Origin: Klebsormidium nitens
Lineage: Eukaryota; Streptophyta; Klebsormidiophyceae; Klebsormidiales; Klebsormidiaceae
Direction of reading: 5' to 3'
DNA length: 64,000 nucleotides
Assembly: GCA_000708835.1 (NCBI GenBank)
Contig: DF237028.1
Span: forward strand, 64,891 to 128,890
This document shows positions 22,982-34,610 of the stretch, one piece after another. The notes beneath the pieces were generated by a model that saw only the letters and a program-made list of their open reading frames with translations, ran no database searches and was not told the DNA's origin. A program made the translations under genes and the position numbers. How positions within the stretch are numbered: the stretch's first letter is position 1; each line of letters starts with the position of its first letter.

Positions 22982-25900
22982 ATGGCTGCCACAATGCAGC
23001 AACTTTCTGCCACTGCTGCTCCTTGCAGAAATCTCTGTTCGAATCGGGCTCCTCGCAAGGGGTGCGCTCATACACAAGCTGCGGCGGCCGTGGTGCATTC
23101 TCCACATAGAGCCTTCTTAGATCAGGTTTCGTCGAGAATGCTGAGACTACGCGGGACGAGACAGGAGGGCAACTGTGGAGCCCTGGCAGGAAATGCAGTC
23201 CAAATGCAAGGTGGCGCCGCTATAAGGTGTGTTTCCGAGCTGCAGAAAATGCTGTGAGGAGTGAGAGTTGATCTTTCCTCCATGCCAATGCAATGCTTGA
23301 AGCAAGTGTGATCTTGAAATTGACCTGTGACGCAGACGTCAGCTCCTTGTGATGACAATGCTGTGATTGGTCACACTCTTCACCACATATGGTTTTCAAT
23401 GGGTCACCTCCCACCTCTTCTTTGCAACCACCAGGACGTCCTCCCTGACCCTGGTCATTAACGAGCCCAGGTCACCTTCCTGCAATGTTGCTTTTCATAA
23501 AGTAACAATATCTTACCCACCTTCATTGGTCCGAACCCTCTTCCTGCAGCCACCATGCAACAGCCCCTAACCACCCGGTGCGGTGCGCCGCCTCTGCTCA
23601 CGAGCAAGCGGAGGGCGCCTCTGAGCTGCCTGAGAAGCGGTGCGTCGTTGGGCTTGGCGGCGCGGGCATCGACTACCTTGCTGAGGTGGCGGCATACCCC
23701 GCCCCCGACGATAAGATCCGCACCACCACCCTGCAGGTAGCCCCGGGCCCAGCCTCAGCGCTTCCCCCCTAATACAGCCCCAGGCAAGCCAGCGCCGCCT
23801 GTCATCGCCACAGATGGTTCCTCCTGGCCGTGTAGTTCTTTGGAGTGGTTAAGCCTCTTTCTATAGTTGGTTGCAAGCAGTCCGGTGTTCCAAATCCCCT
23901 TGTACGAGCCCCTCACTTTGAACCCATTGTCTTCCAGAGGAATTGGCTTTGACTCACCTTTGTGTACATGAACAACGTCAAGTTGGAGACTGAAACCGCC
24001 CACATGGCCTCCCACCTTCTCCTCCGGCTGGGGAGCCACTTTCGTATTTCACAAGCTTTGGTGATTTCTAACGGGGGGTCATCATGTGTCTTCGCTCCAA
24101 TCAGGTCCAGGGAGGGGGCAACGTGGGCAATGCTCTGACGGCCGCTGCGCGACTGGGGCTGCAGCCTCGAATCATTTCCAAGGTGGCAGACGATTCTCTG
24201 GGGGGCCAGATTTTGGCAGAACTAGAGGGGGACGGCGTGGACACACAACATATGGTGGTGGCGCAAGGAGGGGTCTCGCCCTTCACGTACATCATTGTGG
24301 ATAGGGCCGGGCACACTAGGACGTGTATTCACACCCCAGGCCAGCCACCGATGCAGTCGCACGAGCTCACACAGGACACGGTGAGGCAAACTGAAGCGCA
24401 GCATATAGTGATTGGCAAGACTGTCAGATGGAAGAGAATGGGAGCTACAATATCCACATGAGGATATTGATCCAGAGATACACGCCCGCTCTGCAAGAGC
24501 GGCCTCAGCGAAGGCCGTGGACGTTCTTTTCCCGCAGCTGCCATGATTAGGGCAGATTGTGGCCGATCAACGTCGAACGTGAGCAAAAGTTCGGGCTCAC
24601 CAATCTGGGCTGAGGCTTCGATTGACGTTCTCCTTGTAGATCTCATCAGTCCTGGATGGTGCCGATCTGGTGTACTTCGATGGGCGTCTCGCAGATTCTG
24701 CCATCCTTTTGGCCAATGAGGTATGTAAAACACATACTGAACTCTGAACTACCAAAAGCGCAGAGTCTCCCACACTCTTATACCCTCGGCCAAATGAGAT
24801 GCAGCAAACGCATAACCCAAACTCAGAGTTTCTGTGTGTCGATACGTGTGCTTGATCGAACATTGATATGAAAGTCGTCATTGCTGTCTGCTTGATTCTT
24901 CCAACTCGTGGTCAAAGAAATCCCTCAAAAGGAAAAATATTCAGCCGTACATTAGTTGTCACCTCACGGTGCAGCGTTGTGCATCCAAAGTCAGGCAATA
25001 ATCTCGTGTCGTGTATCTCATGACCGTCGCTCTGGCAGTGTTTCGTTCGTTCTGATTGGTAGAGAAACTAACAAGCGACCGTTCAAAACAGTCTGGATTA
25101 GTCTGGATCGATCGAAAAGGATGGTTCGACAGCGCACAGAAAGGACAGAGTTGGCATCTTGAGAGGTCTTTCCAAGTGGCTCTTACCGATTGGATGGAGT
25201 GCAAACCAGATCGACATTCAATCGATCACGTCGATCAAGAGCAGGTGCCTCTCTGTCCGGTCGGGCCGGATGCATTGAGGCGATTCTTGAGAAAATCCTC
25301 TCTTTCCAACTATAACGCTCGGTCCGCTTCTCCTTGGTGCAGGCTTCCGCTCGCGGGCTCCCCATCCTAGTTGATGCAGAGCGGCCGCGGGACGGCCTCG
25401 ATGCGCTGCTGCACCTGGCAACGCACGTCGTGGCATCCGAAAAGTTTCCTTTGGTGAGTGTGGGGTAAGCACGCATCGTCCAGCGAACAAATTCTCCTAC
25501 ATCGGGCCTAACGCTTTTTCCCCCTTAATCTCCTCGAATGAACCCCATTCGGGTCACGACTGTGGCTTGTGGCTGCTTGGGGCTTGGCCCTTCCAGGCGT
25601 AGTCTCAGTGAACCATCGCCTCGCCCATCCCTGAGATCTGTGGACGGTTGAGATCCTGAGCGTGTGCCCTCTGTTTGAGCTTCCACGCTAATTTTGGGAG
25701 TGGGTTCCGGCACAGGCTTGGACGGGCGCTCCCGGGCTGGGCGGCTCTCTCCTCACTCTTCTGCAGCGGCTGCCACGTGTGCAACAAGTGACGGTTACAC
25801 TAGGCGCGCGCGGTTCGGCCACAGTCGAGAGGCTGCCCCTCCCGGCAGGTCTGTTCGTTTCCTTTCAGATCCTGTTCCGAAATCCTTGTTAGATCAAATC

Positions 25901-28051
25901 GACTGAAGATTAACAGCCCGTAAGTGAATCTGTATCCTTTGCTTCTGCCTCCCTTTAAGCTGCTCTCGATCATCCTATCAAACTTTCGCACTTCCATCGA
26001 TATGGACTCTTGTGTGCAGAACATTTTCAGTTGACGTTGTCTTCTGGCAATACTTTGCACGCCCTTCACGCTGAGCGACGTATCGCCCATGCTGTACCGC
26101 GGACTCTCTGCTACTTGCCGCATCCTCTGATCGATACAAATCGAAGAAACCAGTCCTCCGACTAAAGCGGTGTTCGATAACGTGCAAATCGCGTCTGCAA
26201 AAGTTTTGCACGCGCCTTCTATTGTACGAGGCTGCATCAATGACGGAGCCCTCAGGAGAAAAGTATCAATCCTCTGCAACCAGCTCAGAAAGTAAAGCGT
26301 CTCGATGTCCAGCAGGCCACTTTGCAAGCGCACAATGATTAGAGTAGAATCGCTTTCATCATCACTGCTATTGGATTCAATCCTCAACATTTGTTTCTTT
26401 GTTGCAACGCAATATGACGCTGAGGCTTCCCTCTTTCTTTCCACTTCAGACGGCGACTCTCCCGCCCTCGACGTGGACGAGGCGTTGCAAGGCCTCATTC
26501 TGCGCGCGGAGCAGAAGCGCGAGCAGGCGGGGGCGGGGCCGCGGCCCGTCGTGGTCGCCTCCAAGGTGGGGCCCACCGGTGGTGATAAGTCCACCCTTCT
26601 CGGTTTTGAACCAGTCGGCCATGTTGGAGAGCCCTGCATTACCATCTGTGTTAGTGCCTTTGCCTTTTCTTTGAAAGTTTAAAGCGAAACGATGTGAGGT
26701 TGCGAGCACGAACTTCAACCGACGTCTTTGCTGAGTCGAGAGTGCTAAAGCAAATTCACTCTGGATCTCAAGCCATGCTGGGTCTCCAACACTTTGCTCT
26801 GGTATCGCTTTCGAGGCGATCAATCGGGCGTGTGCGAAAAGCGCCGCTTCTCAGACGGCGTCATCGTCAGCCCCTACCCTCTTGGCTTCCTCTACTGCAA
26901 CGAAACCATCACCAACCGAAAGCTGTGACTGTGCCCCAAAAATATCGCACCTCCAACAAAACTTCGGATTCTCCTCCAAGAAGTGCGCTCTGCTCACTCG
27001 CTCTCTCACTGCTTTTCGTTGCTCCCTGTCCCTCCCAGTCGGGCCGCCTCATCTCGTCCCAGCTCGGCCCAAGCGACGGCGGTGACGTGGCGGGGCGCGT
27101 GCTGTACGCTTCGGCAGTGGCCTTGACCGCGCATCAGATTGTGGACACTACAGGAGCGGGGGACGCCTTCATCGGGGCGGTCCTGTATGGTGAGGGCGCA
27201 TACTACATTGCAGCATCCGATAGGAGCCTCGCGTGCTGGTGATTGTGTCGCGGCGTCTCGTGTGGTATTTCTCGTGATGGCGATTCGAACCGCACACGTC
27301 TCGTGGCGGTGCAGTAGGGAAAGTCTGACACAGCCAGGTTCGAATAACACTTGGTAGCTCGATCTTAAGAACGTCCAGAGTGTGGTGCAACTTTTGTTGG
27401 AGGTCTCTGGCAACAAGCCATAGGCCCCCGTACGAATCTTGCCGACGGGCTCTATGAAAACGAGCGCTCAACTTCTTGCAGGGTTTACGGTCGAAACAGT
27501 CCGCATGTGGAAAGAGTTGAGTCTCAGCCAGTCTTGAAGCAACTTCCGGGAGCGAGTACGAGATTGTGAGATGGATGTTTTGACGTTCAGCTCTGATTAC
27601 TTCCGCTTGTTGTGCAGCTCTTTGCGCTGGGCTTCCTGCCGAGAAGATGCTCCGGCTGGCGGCGACAGTGGTAAGTCACCTTATGTTCTGTGCTTATGCT
27701 CCTCCCTGTTGAAGAGCAACAAAAGATTCAATACCCCTTCCTTGTAATCGACAACAAGGAATCTCAGTAGTTGACGCTTTGAAGCTCTGACGATGCTACT
27801 ACGGGGAAGCTGTCTCGACAGATGTCCAATTGGTTTGGTCTGGCCCGGTGACTCTAAGTGCGTACAACGCTTTCAGCTCACGTTTGGACGTAACATTCAG
27901 TTCGACTTCTTGTGTTTAGCAGACTTTGATCCCCAGTTTATGTATCTTTGGTCGCGCTTGTTTGCAGGCGGGAGAGAAGTGCAAGGCACTTGGTTCACGA
28001 CCAGGCCTGCCCAGAAGAACAGACCCGTGTATCCAGGACCTGCTTGGCTGA
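22982..28051 (+). CDS. Plastid-type PfkB family carbohydrate kinase
   Basis: Ten exons join in phase to 478 residues: 22982-23226, 23550-23736, 24105-24380, 24640-24720, 25343-25453, 25716-25848, 26450-26565, 27039-27189, 27618-27670, 27968-28051. The enzyme should transfer phosphate from ATP to a sugar or nucleoside; its substrate is not evident. The first 105 or so residues (MAATMQQLSATAAPCRNLCS onward) are Ala/Ser/Arg-rich and acid-poor, like a chloroplast transit peptide. The kinase fold follows: CVVGLGGAGIDYLAEVAAYP, VQGGGNVGNALTAAARLGL, SPFTYIIVD and TRTCIHTPG. The PfkB signature 2 is DTTGAGDAF (residues 419-427, catalytic Asp425). The order and wording match the plant ribokinase-like clade recalled as Arabidopsis At1g19600. 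The C-terminus ends RTDPCIQDLLG. Confidence 0.93.
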
Positions 28052-29042
28052 TGGTCCACTGCCTTGGCAGACCAGACTCACTAATGTCCTGGTTGTTTTG
28101 GCGTTCTATTACATGCTCGACCTGCGATGGTCCGAGAATCCGAATGATCACGGATGAAAAGCTTCGGGAGTTTACAAGAAGGTTCAACGTGATCACAAGC
28201 AGCGCGGACGTATATCTGAGTACTTGGCTAGGTCAAATCCGAATGATATGGAACTTGAAGCGCAACCCAACTGGCATTTCACCACGTTAGATTGGTGATT
28301 TAACACTGGGCTGAAAAACTTTCGTCGTCTTTCAACGCGGTGGAACTCGACGATCTGAGCTTGTTTAAGGAGCAGCAAGTCAGCCTTTGCAATTCCATGC
28401 CCCATCGCGGTCCTTGAAAGACCTGGCGCAGCTCTGTCATGGCGTTGTAAAGAGGATGTAGTAGTGCTGGCAGATCAATAACTTGAGGCAGGGTCGCTGA
28501 GAAAAGCAGGGTATGCACATCACCCGCCAGTGACTAAGTTGATATCCCATTTATGAAAGCCCTGAATGAGATGATACGCATGCCCCCATGTTCCGGTGTT
28601 GCAAATGAGCGGCCCTCCCTAGCTGGGGCCTGCATGCGCATCAGACGTCCATGTGGGCCACATGGACGGTAAGTACCTTGTAAATTAACTCATTGGGTCC
28701 CGGTACGTACCGCTTCGCACAGCATCTGGATGACTTCTGCATGGCAGGAAACAAGAAGGAACCTTGGAAGAAGGACTTGCCACAGGTGACAAAATCCTTA
28801 GTTGTTGACAGTGAGTGGCGCTTCAAGGTGCCGGCGGTCCTGCCGGCGCGCAAGTAAACTTCGTGCACTTTGGAAGTTATTAGTCATTTGAGTTCCTGCA
28901 ATCTGGATAATGCTGGCCGGCTCCATCGACCTGGGCGCACGCTTTGCGAGATCCCTTGCGAGTGGTGGTGGTTTCCGCTGGGTCAATGTCTTGAGAGCAC
29001 CTACTGTGCAGAGGCACGAGGCGGGTCCCTGTACCTCGTTCG
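28052..29042. other. Intergenic region, nothing recognised
   Basis: About 1 kb lies between the PfkB stop codon and the start of the small Cys/His-rich protein. No exon, repeat or RNA gene is supported. The right part should hold the promoter of the downstream gene. Confidence 0.45.
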
Positions 29043-29363
29043 ATGGCCACCCCGCAACTGGTGCAGCAAACCCCCAGCCCCTCCTCCGCGTCTGCCCCAA
29101 GCTCTAGCGAGCAACTGGAACGGCTCTGTCGTCGCTGCAACAAGTACTTCAGCCCTGCTCGCAATTCTCCCCAGTCCTGTCGCTTCCACAGGAAAGAGTT
29201 TGTGTGCCGCTGGCACGACGACCAGCGCCGGTACTATGAGCTGGGGCCGGACGAGCCGCCCTATGCCGCCAAGTTCTACGACTGCTGCAATGCTGAGGAC
29301 ATCAACGCGCCTGGATGCGCCACCAGCAAGCACATCACTTACGACGATCTAGAGGAAGACTAG
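29043..29363 (+). CDS. Small Cys/His-rich zinc-binding-like protein
   Basis: A single uninterrupted frame encodes 106 residues from an ATG after cgttcg to a TAG. The N-terminal 20 residues are Ser/Pro/Gln-rich and probably disordered. The rest is dense in ordered Cys and His: LCRRCNKYFSP, QSCRFHRKEFVCRWH, FYDCCNAED, PGCATSKHITYDD. The spacing C-x2-C, C-x2-H, C-x2-H, CC and C-x4-H suggests one or two zinc sites. I recall similar short uncharacterised plant proteins with a YYELG and YDCC core but cannot name the family. Only 77 bp separate its stop from the start of the CobW gene on the same strand, an unusually tight spacing here. Function unknown. Confidence 0.75.
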   Translation: MATPQLVQQTPSPSSASAPSSSEQLERLCRRCNKYFSPARNSPQSCRFHRKEFVCRWHDDQRRYYELGPDEPPYAAKFYDCCNAEDINAPGCATSKHITYDDLEED

Positions 29364-29440
29364 CTGAAAGAAAGGACGCCGGTTTTTCTCCGTTGTGAAA
29401 AAAGCCTCTAGGTGGGGCGGCCCTGACACGTAGTAGCCCA

Positions 29441-32400
29441 ATGGCCGTTCTATGCGAGACCAACCAGATGTCGCTTGCTCTAGAGAGGCGCATCTTTGCG
29501 TCTTCCCCCGCTGGGCGAGCTATCCCCTGCACGCTGGTCACAGGCTTTCTCGGCTCTGGCAAGACCACCCTCGTCCGGCACATCCTGGCCAGCAAGGGCG
29601 ACCTCCGCATTGCAGTGCTTGTCAACGAGTTTGGCCAAGCCGACATTGACGGCGCCCTTTTAAACACCACCCAAACGAGCGCCTCGCTGGGCATTGCCCC
29701 TCCCCGTGCCCTCTCCCACGGCTGCGCTTGCTGCGACACTAGCGAGGAGTTCCGGGCCGCTGTACGAGGCATGCTAGAGAGCCAGGACGGCTTTGATTAC
29801 TTGGTGGTCGAGACCTCGGGGCTGTCGGACCCTCAGCCGATGGCGCACGCGTTAATGGAGCTGGGAGTGCGGCTCGACATGGTTGTGGCGGTAGTGGATG
29901 CGGAAGCGCTGTGTGGCATGCTGGAGAACGAGGTGGCCAGGCGCCAGCTGGCGGCGGCGGACCTGGTGCTCGTCAACAAGTGAGGCTGCAAGACTCTCCA
30001 GGGAGGGACGCTCGATTGTGGTATGTTACCTGCTGGGGAAAGCTGCATTGGTTTGAGTAGACTTTACAAGAAGCGTGAGATTTTTCCACTCTTGCCCAAT
30101 CCTTTATAGGAGCTGCCAATGTGCAATTTCAAGGCAGCCATTCGGGTAGGCATTGTACTCGGAAATTTGCTGAAGTGATTGTTGTGAACTTGTCTGAAAG
30201 AGCTTTGAAGGGGCTCAGAATTTTTTCTACCTCTGCCAGAAAGTCCCTCATGGGAAGCTCACAAGAATTGTGGCAACTCCCTTGTCTCGTTAGGGGCTTG
30301 TCTCCTAAGGTTCATAGGCCGGCGGACGGGTAGGGGCCCTACCTGGTCTGGTGGTTAGGGTGGGTAGGGGTGCGGAGCGCGTAAGATTTTTGGGTTAGGA
30401 TTTTTAGTTGTGGTGCCCGGCGTTTCTAGATCTTAGGAGGCAAGCCCCTTCGGAGACAAGGGAGCTGCCAGTACCTCACCAGACTCCAGCATTGCTGCCT
30501 CTTGCCCTCATACCCCCAGGTCTTCTCTGCAGGTGCGATCTGGTGTCTCTGGCTGGCGTCTCTGATGTCGAGGACCGCGTGGAAGCCCTGACAGGGGGAA
30601 CAAAGGCTGTGCGCTGCCGCTACTCGCGGGTACCCCTGGAGCTCGTTCTCAACATCGACATTCGGCATGCCACCACTGACGTGGCGCTTGCGACCAACGG
30701 GGCAAGTGGCTACTTGTCGCATGAAAGAGTGAGGACTTCTGTGAAGCTGAAAATGAGGGAACCAGAGGGAGTGCCAGTAAGACGAAGCAAGGCTTTGGGG
30801 TTAACCAAGATGAACGAAGGTACGAAAAGGATGGCGGGAGGGAATGACAACAATGGGCACTCCGCGCATCTGCCGGGAGGGGCTGTGAGGGATTCTAGTT
30901 CGCATCCAGGGAGTGAAAGCAACCGCCGCTTTGATGAAGCAAGGTGCTCACCAGGTTTCCAGGCGGAACGGGGTTCAAGTTCGCACGCCGGTCCATCGGG
31001 TCACGTTCACGTGACCCAGTTTGGGTCGACGAGTGTGCATTCGGAGGTGCCCCTGTCTTTGGCTGCCTTCCAGGAGTGGGTGCTGGAGCGGCTTTTGACA
31101 GCAGGGGGAGTGCTGCGGGCCAAGGGCATCGCCTGGTTTGCAGAGGACAGGTAAGGTGCCCCTTCTCAAGACACATGCGTCTCTTATCTGTTCAATACCA
31201 GATAGCTGATTAAGGACTGCCAGTCGTTCTCGTTTGAGCCTTCGATGCAACACGGGAAATCGACGTTGTACGCGTTTGGACTTGAAGAGCTTTGCTTTCG
31301 GCATTCATTTCAACAAGTCGTTGCCCTTCTTCGCCTACTTATGTAGAGTTCTTGTCGAGAACACCCCCAGGTCAGAGGCGCACATCTTCTGTTACAGCGG
31401 AGCAACAAATGACTCGAGAATTGGTTTGCCTTCATCCGCATCATGATACCAGTATTTCGCAGATTGTTTTGGAGAATTGTACCCTTCGCTCCTCTTCTTT
31501 TCTGTATACGGCTTCCCTTACGACTCGCGGAGGTCAAACTCCAGCTGACGGTTTTCCCCTCTTCATCGCCAAAGGTTTTCCCCATACCTTCCCGCGCTCC
31601 TTGCAGGTCCCGCCGTTATGTCTTCCAGTACAGTGGCCGCCAGCGTCTGGATTTGCACACCGAGGGGCTCTGGGAGAGCCCGCCCCACACCAGCGTCGTT
31701 CTCATCGGCCGAGACAAGGCCGCGCTGCCAGGTACAATTCCCCAGGCTTGTATTCTAACCCGCTCAGATGATCATTCCTCGTTTCAGCAGGGTTTCGGAA
31801 TGGGGACTGTTGCGCAACAGAGGGCTCCTGCGTTATTGACAGCAGCGTGTGTCTTTCTCTTCAATTGTTGTCGTGTTGCCAGAAGGAAGCGTTCGTGGGA
31901 AGCCGAGAGGGTCTAGCTTGCGACCTCTCTTCTTCCATCTAGTTGCATCTTGATCCCTTGATCTGCTTCAAGCCCGGGGCTCTGTACTTGAGAAACTGGG
32001 CACAAGACATCGTTGGATTCAGTATAATCCTTTCGCAACTCAGTCCAGGTGCAGAAGTTTCTTCTGTTCAGAACCATTACTGACGTCGTGCTTTGGTGCA
32101 ATACCAGGCCTGGAATCAACGCTCGAGGTTTGTGCGGACCGCACACTCCAACCGACAGATGAGACGCGTCCTGTGCCACCAAGTCAAGCTTTTCGAGACC
32201 TCATGGCGCGCGACGACCGTTTCAAGGTGCGCCAAACTGCGCCAACCTTGCTCGGTCTGCCTGATATGTTCTGGCAGCTTCGCAGTCTGTCTCCGTGGTA
32301 GCGTGCAATTGTAAGCTCTGGCCTACGGTGTTGTATACACGTCGTCATTAATGTAGAGGGTCCACGTAAAAGACTCCTCTGTCAGACGATTGGAGCGTAT

Positions 32401-33711
32401 CGTACTGTGCGCTTAAGTCCTGCATCCCCATTCTCGACATTCATCTTTCTTATCGGATACAACCAATGCTAACAAGACGGCCGTCGAAACAACCGACACT
32501 ACCGGTGTCTGGTTGCGAAACGACACAAAAGCAATCCGCGGACTCATTGACTTCCTCTTCTGTCTGACGCCCTTAGTCCAGGTTATCTTACGCACTGTTT
32601 TTTGCAGCTGGTGGCGGCGACCTCTTGCTTTGAAGCGGACACGGCGAGTTCGGCTCCTTTTCGGGATGAAGCTGACACCCTGGTGCGCTTTGTATTGAAG
32701 GGCGATGCGCTCAGAGGGGTCGACCAGGTACGGACTGAGAGCCTACTTGGATCGAACTGTGCAGTTAGCAGCTCATTCGCAGACTGTTCCAGCGAAGCCG
32801 TGCCAGGGCGGATGGGGAAGCCGCTGATCTGTGTATCTGACTGGCGCTGTTTCTCTTGACAAGTTGCTGAGGCCAGTATAGCGTCCATGAAGCCTGCCCG
32901 CGCAGATTAGCTGAGAGGAAGACGCTCGGAAACCCGCCTCTCGTTTTATTTGAGGACTCTTGTTTCCGAGCGGCTGGACGTCCTGCACCGGACTATCTTG
33001 CCCTTACCGTTGTCCTTGCCCGGACGAATCTTGTGTCTTGCTTGACAAACGTTTCATTCATGTGTAAACCAACACCGGATTGCCCGCTCGTAGTGCTGGT
33101 CATCAGCGATCTTCAAACGAGAACTGGGCACCCCACAGCTCTCCCTGCTTATGCAGGACTTTGGTCAAAACGATCTTGCTTCTCTATCGCTATTTGACCA
33201 AAACCGATTTAGTGACTTGTATGTGCCGTGGGTGCAGAGAGCGCTGACGGAGTCGCTCATTGCGAAAGTGAACGGCCACAGGAAGCTCTTGCTGGCGGCA
33301 GTGGACATCCATTCAGAAGGTGGGAACTCACTTTCGACGTTCCGCATTTCACTTTCATCAGCAGGAATGTCACGGAGTTTTTGTTTGTTCTCTGTAAGAC
33401 ATCCCGAGCTTTCATTCGATGGCTTAGCCAAATCGCTTGCCGGTGAGAGTTGCAGCCGGAAGCTTTTTCACTGCCAGTAGTGGAGTTTGTTTCGGAATGC
33501 GAGGGTGTACAGTAATGATCTTGAAATTGTTCGAGTCGAGCACTCAGTTTATGCCGGAATTTTCGATGCAGGCTGTGTTGCACAAATGGTCCTCGGGCCT
33601 GCTGTCAATGCTGAGGATGCGTGGGCCCTGGTCGCGCAAGAAGCGGGCAAAGCACGGGCAGCGGCCTTCAAGAATATTCACGCCTGCAGGTGCGACTTCA
33701 CCAGGAGCTAG
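29441..33711 (+). CDS. CobW/COG0523 GTPase with C-terminal extension
   Basis: Eight exons join in phase to 580 residues: 29441-29979, 30533-31150, 31607-31731, 32108-32226, 32608-32727, 33238-33319, 33572-33711 (the first two large), with all borders GT-AG. COG0523 proteins are G3E GTPases that act as metal chaperones, often for zinc or cobalt. Visible motifs: Walker A GFLGSGKTT (35-43), the metal-site motif GCACC (94-98), ETSGLSDP (124-131) and NKCD (179-182), split by intron 1. A long Ser/Gly/His-containing linker (about 250-340) precedes the CobW C-terminal domain, seen as FQEWVLERLL and LRAKGIAWF. A further 150 or so residues follow, with LTESLIAKVNGHRKLLLAAV and a final Cys pair in KNIHACRCDF. 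I do not recognise that region. Intron 1 carries a probable MITE. Confidence 0.9.
30272..30470. mobile_element. Probable MITE in intron 1 of the CobW gene
   Basis: The segment starting ggcaactcccttgtctcgtt (30272) and running to about 30310 is repeated as an inverted copy at about 30432-30470 (ggaggcaagccccttcgg, then agacaagggagctgcc). The two arms match over roughly 38 bp with a handful of mismatches and flank about 120 bp of G-rich sequence (ggtggttagggtgggtaggg). No coding capacity or sure target-site duplication is visible. It could also be a large intronic hairpin of other origin. Confidence 0.6.
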
Positions 33712-34610
33712 CAACTCTCGCCAACAGTTTACATAGAAGCTCCTTGCACGCGACTGTACATAGTCGAGACTCTGCACGCTGACTTTGCTGCTCACCTTTG
33801 CAAAGACGCTACTTCGTAAAATCAGACTAAAAGTCCTGCGGGCCGATGCAAGACACAGTGCGACGTAGGCCCGCCGGACTTGCAGCGTGCGGCTGTTGTC
33901 CATCTATCTGATCATGTGGCCGATGGTCTGTTCCGGCATCTGAGCTGCAATCTCAGCGCAAGAACTATAACTCGATCAATCTATCTTCAGTGCCCGGCCA
34001 GATATGTCAATGCCGCCGCCGCCCCACATGAGCCTTCTGCGTGACATATTGTTGCATTGAACATGTCCGATCAAGTTCGATGCATCCTAATTGGTCACAT
34101 GTGCGTGCGAGGTCAGCTCCTGACGTTATGGGAGGGCCGCAGTATAGTTAAGATCTCCACGTATGTCCAATCCCGTGATTCAGGCTCTGGCACACATGGC
34201 TGCAGCTAACATGCATGCACGCGGAACAATCAATCAGTAAAGCATGGGTATATTAGAACTTGCGCGACCTTGAATACTGTATACTGTAACGTACTGCACA
34301 ATATAGGTGAATATCAGGTACGTCGGTTCAATACTTGCCAGTTGCTCACTCATTGCTGTATCCTTTGCTTTGCAGAAGTCTGGTGAATTCTGAGGGCTAA
34401 AAGAGGCTGAAAACGGGCGTAGTAATCCGCAAATACGCAATCCTTGTCGATCGAGTCCGTCGCAAGGCCCCTGACTGCTTGTCAAGGCAACCTTGCGGCT
34501 GTTTAAAGCTGAAATGCTATGTGAGTCTCCTACGTATTCAGAATTGTATCGTATGTACAAAATCGATCTTGCGCGCGTCAGTGCCCAACAATATGAATCA
34601 GAACCAATAG
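33712..34610. other. Intergenic region between converging genes
   Basis: About 0.9 kb lies between the CobW stop and the EamA stop. Short open frames have no family features, and no repeat or RNA gene is recognised. Confidence 0.45.
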
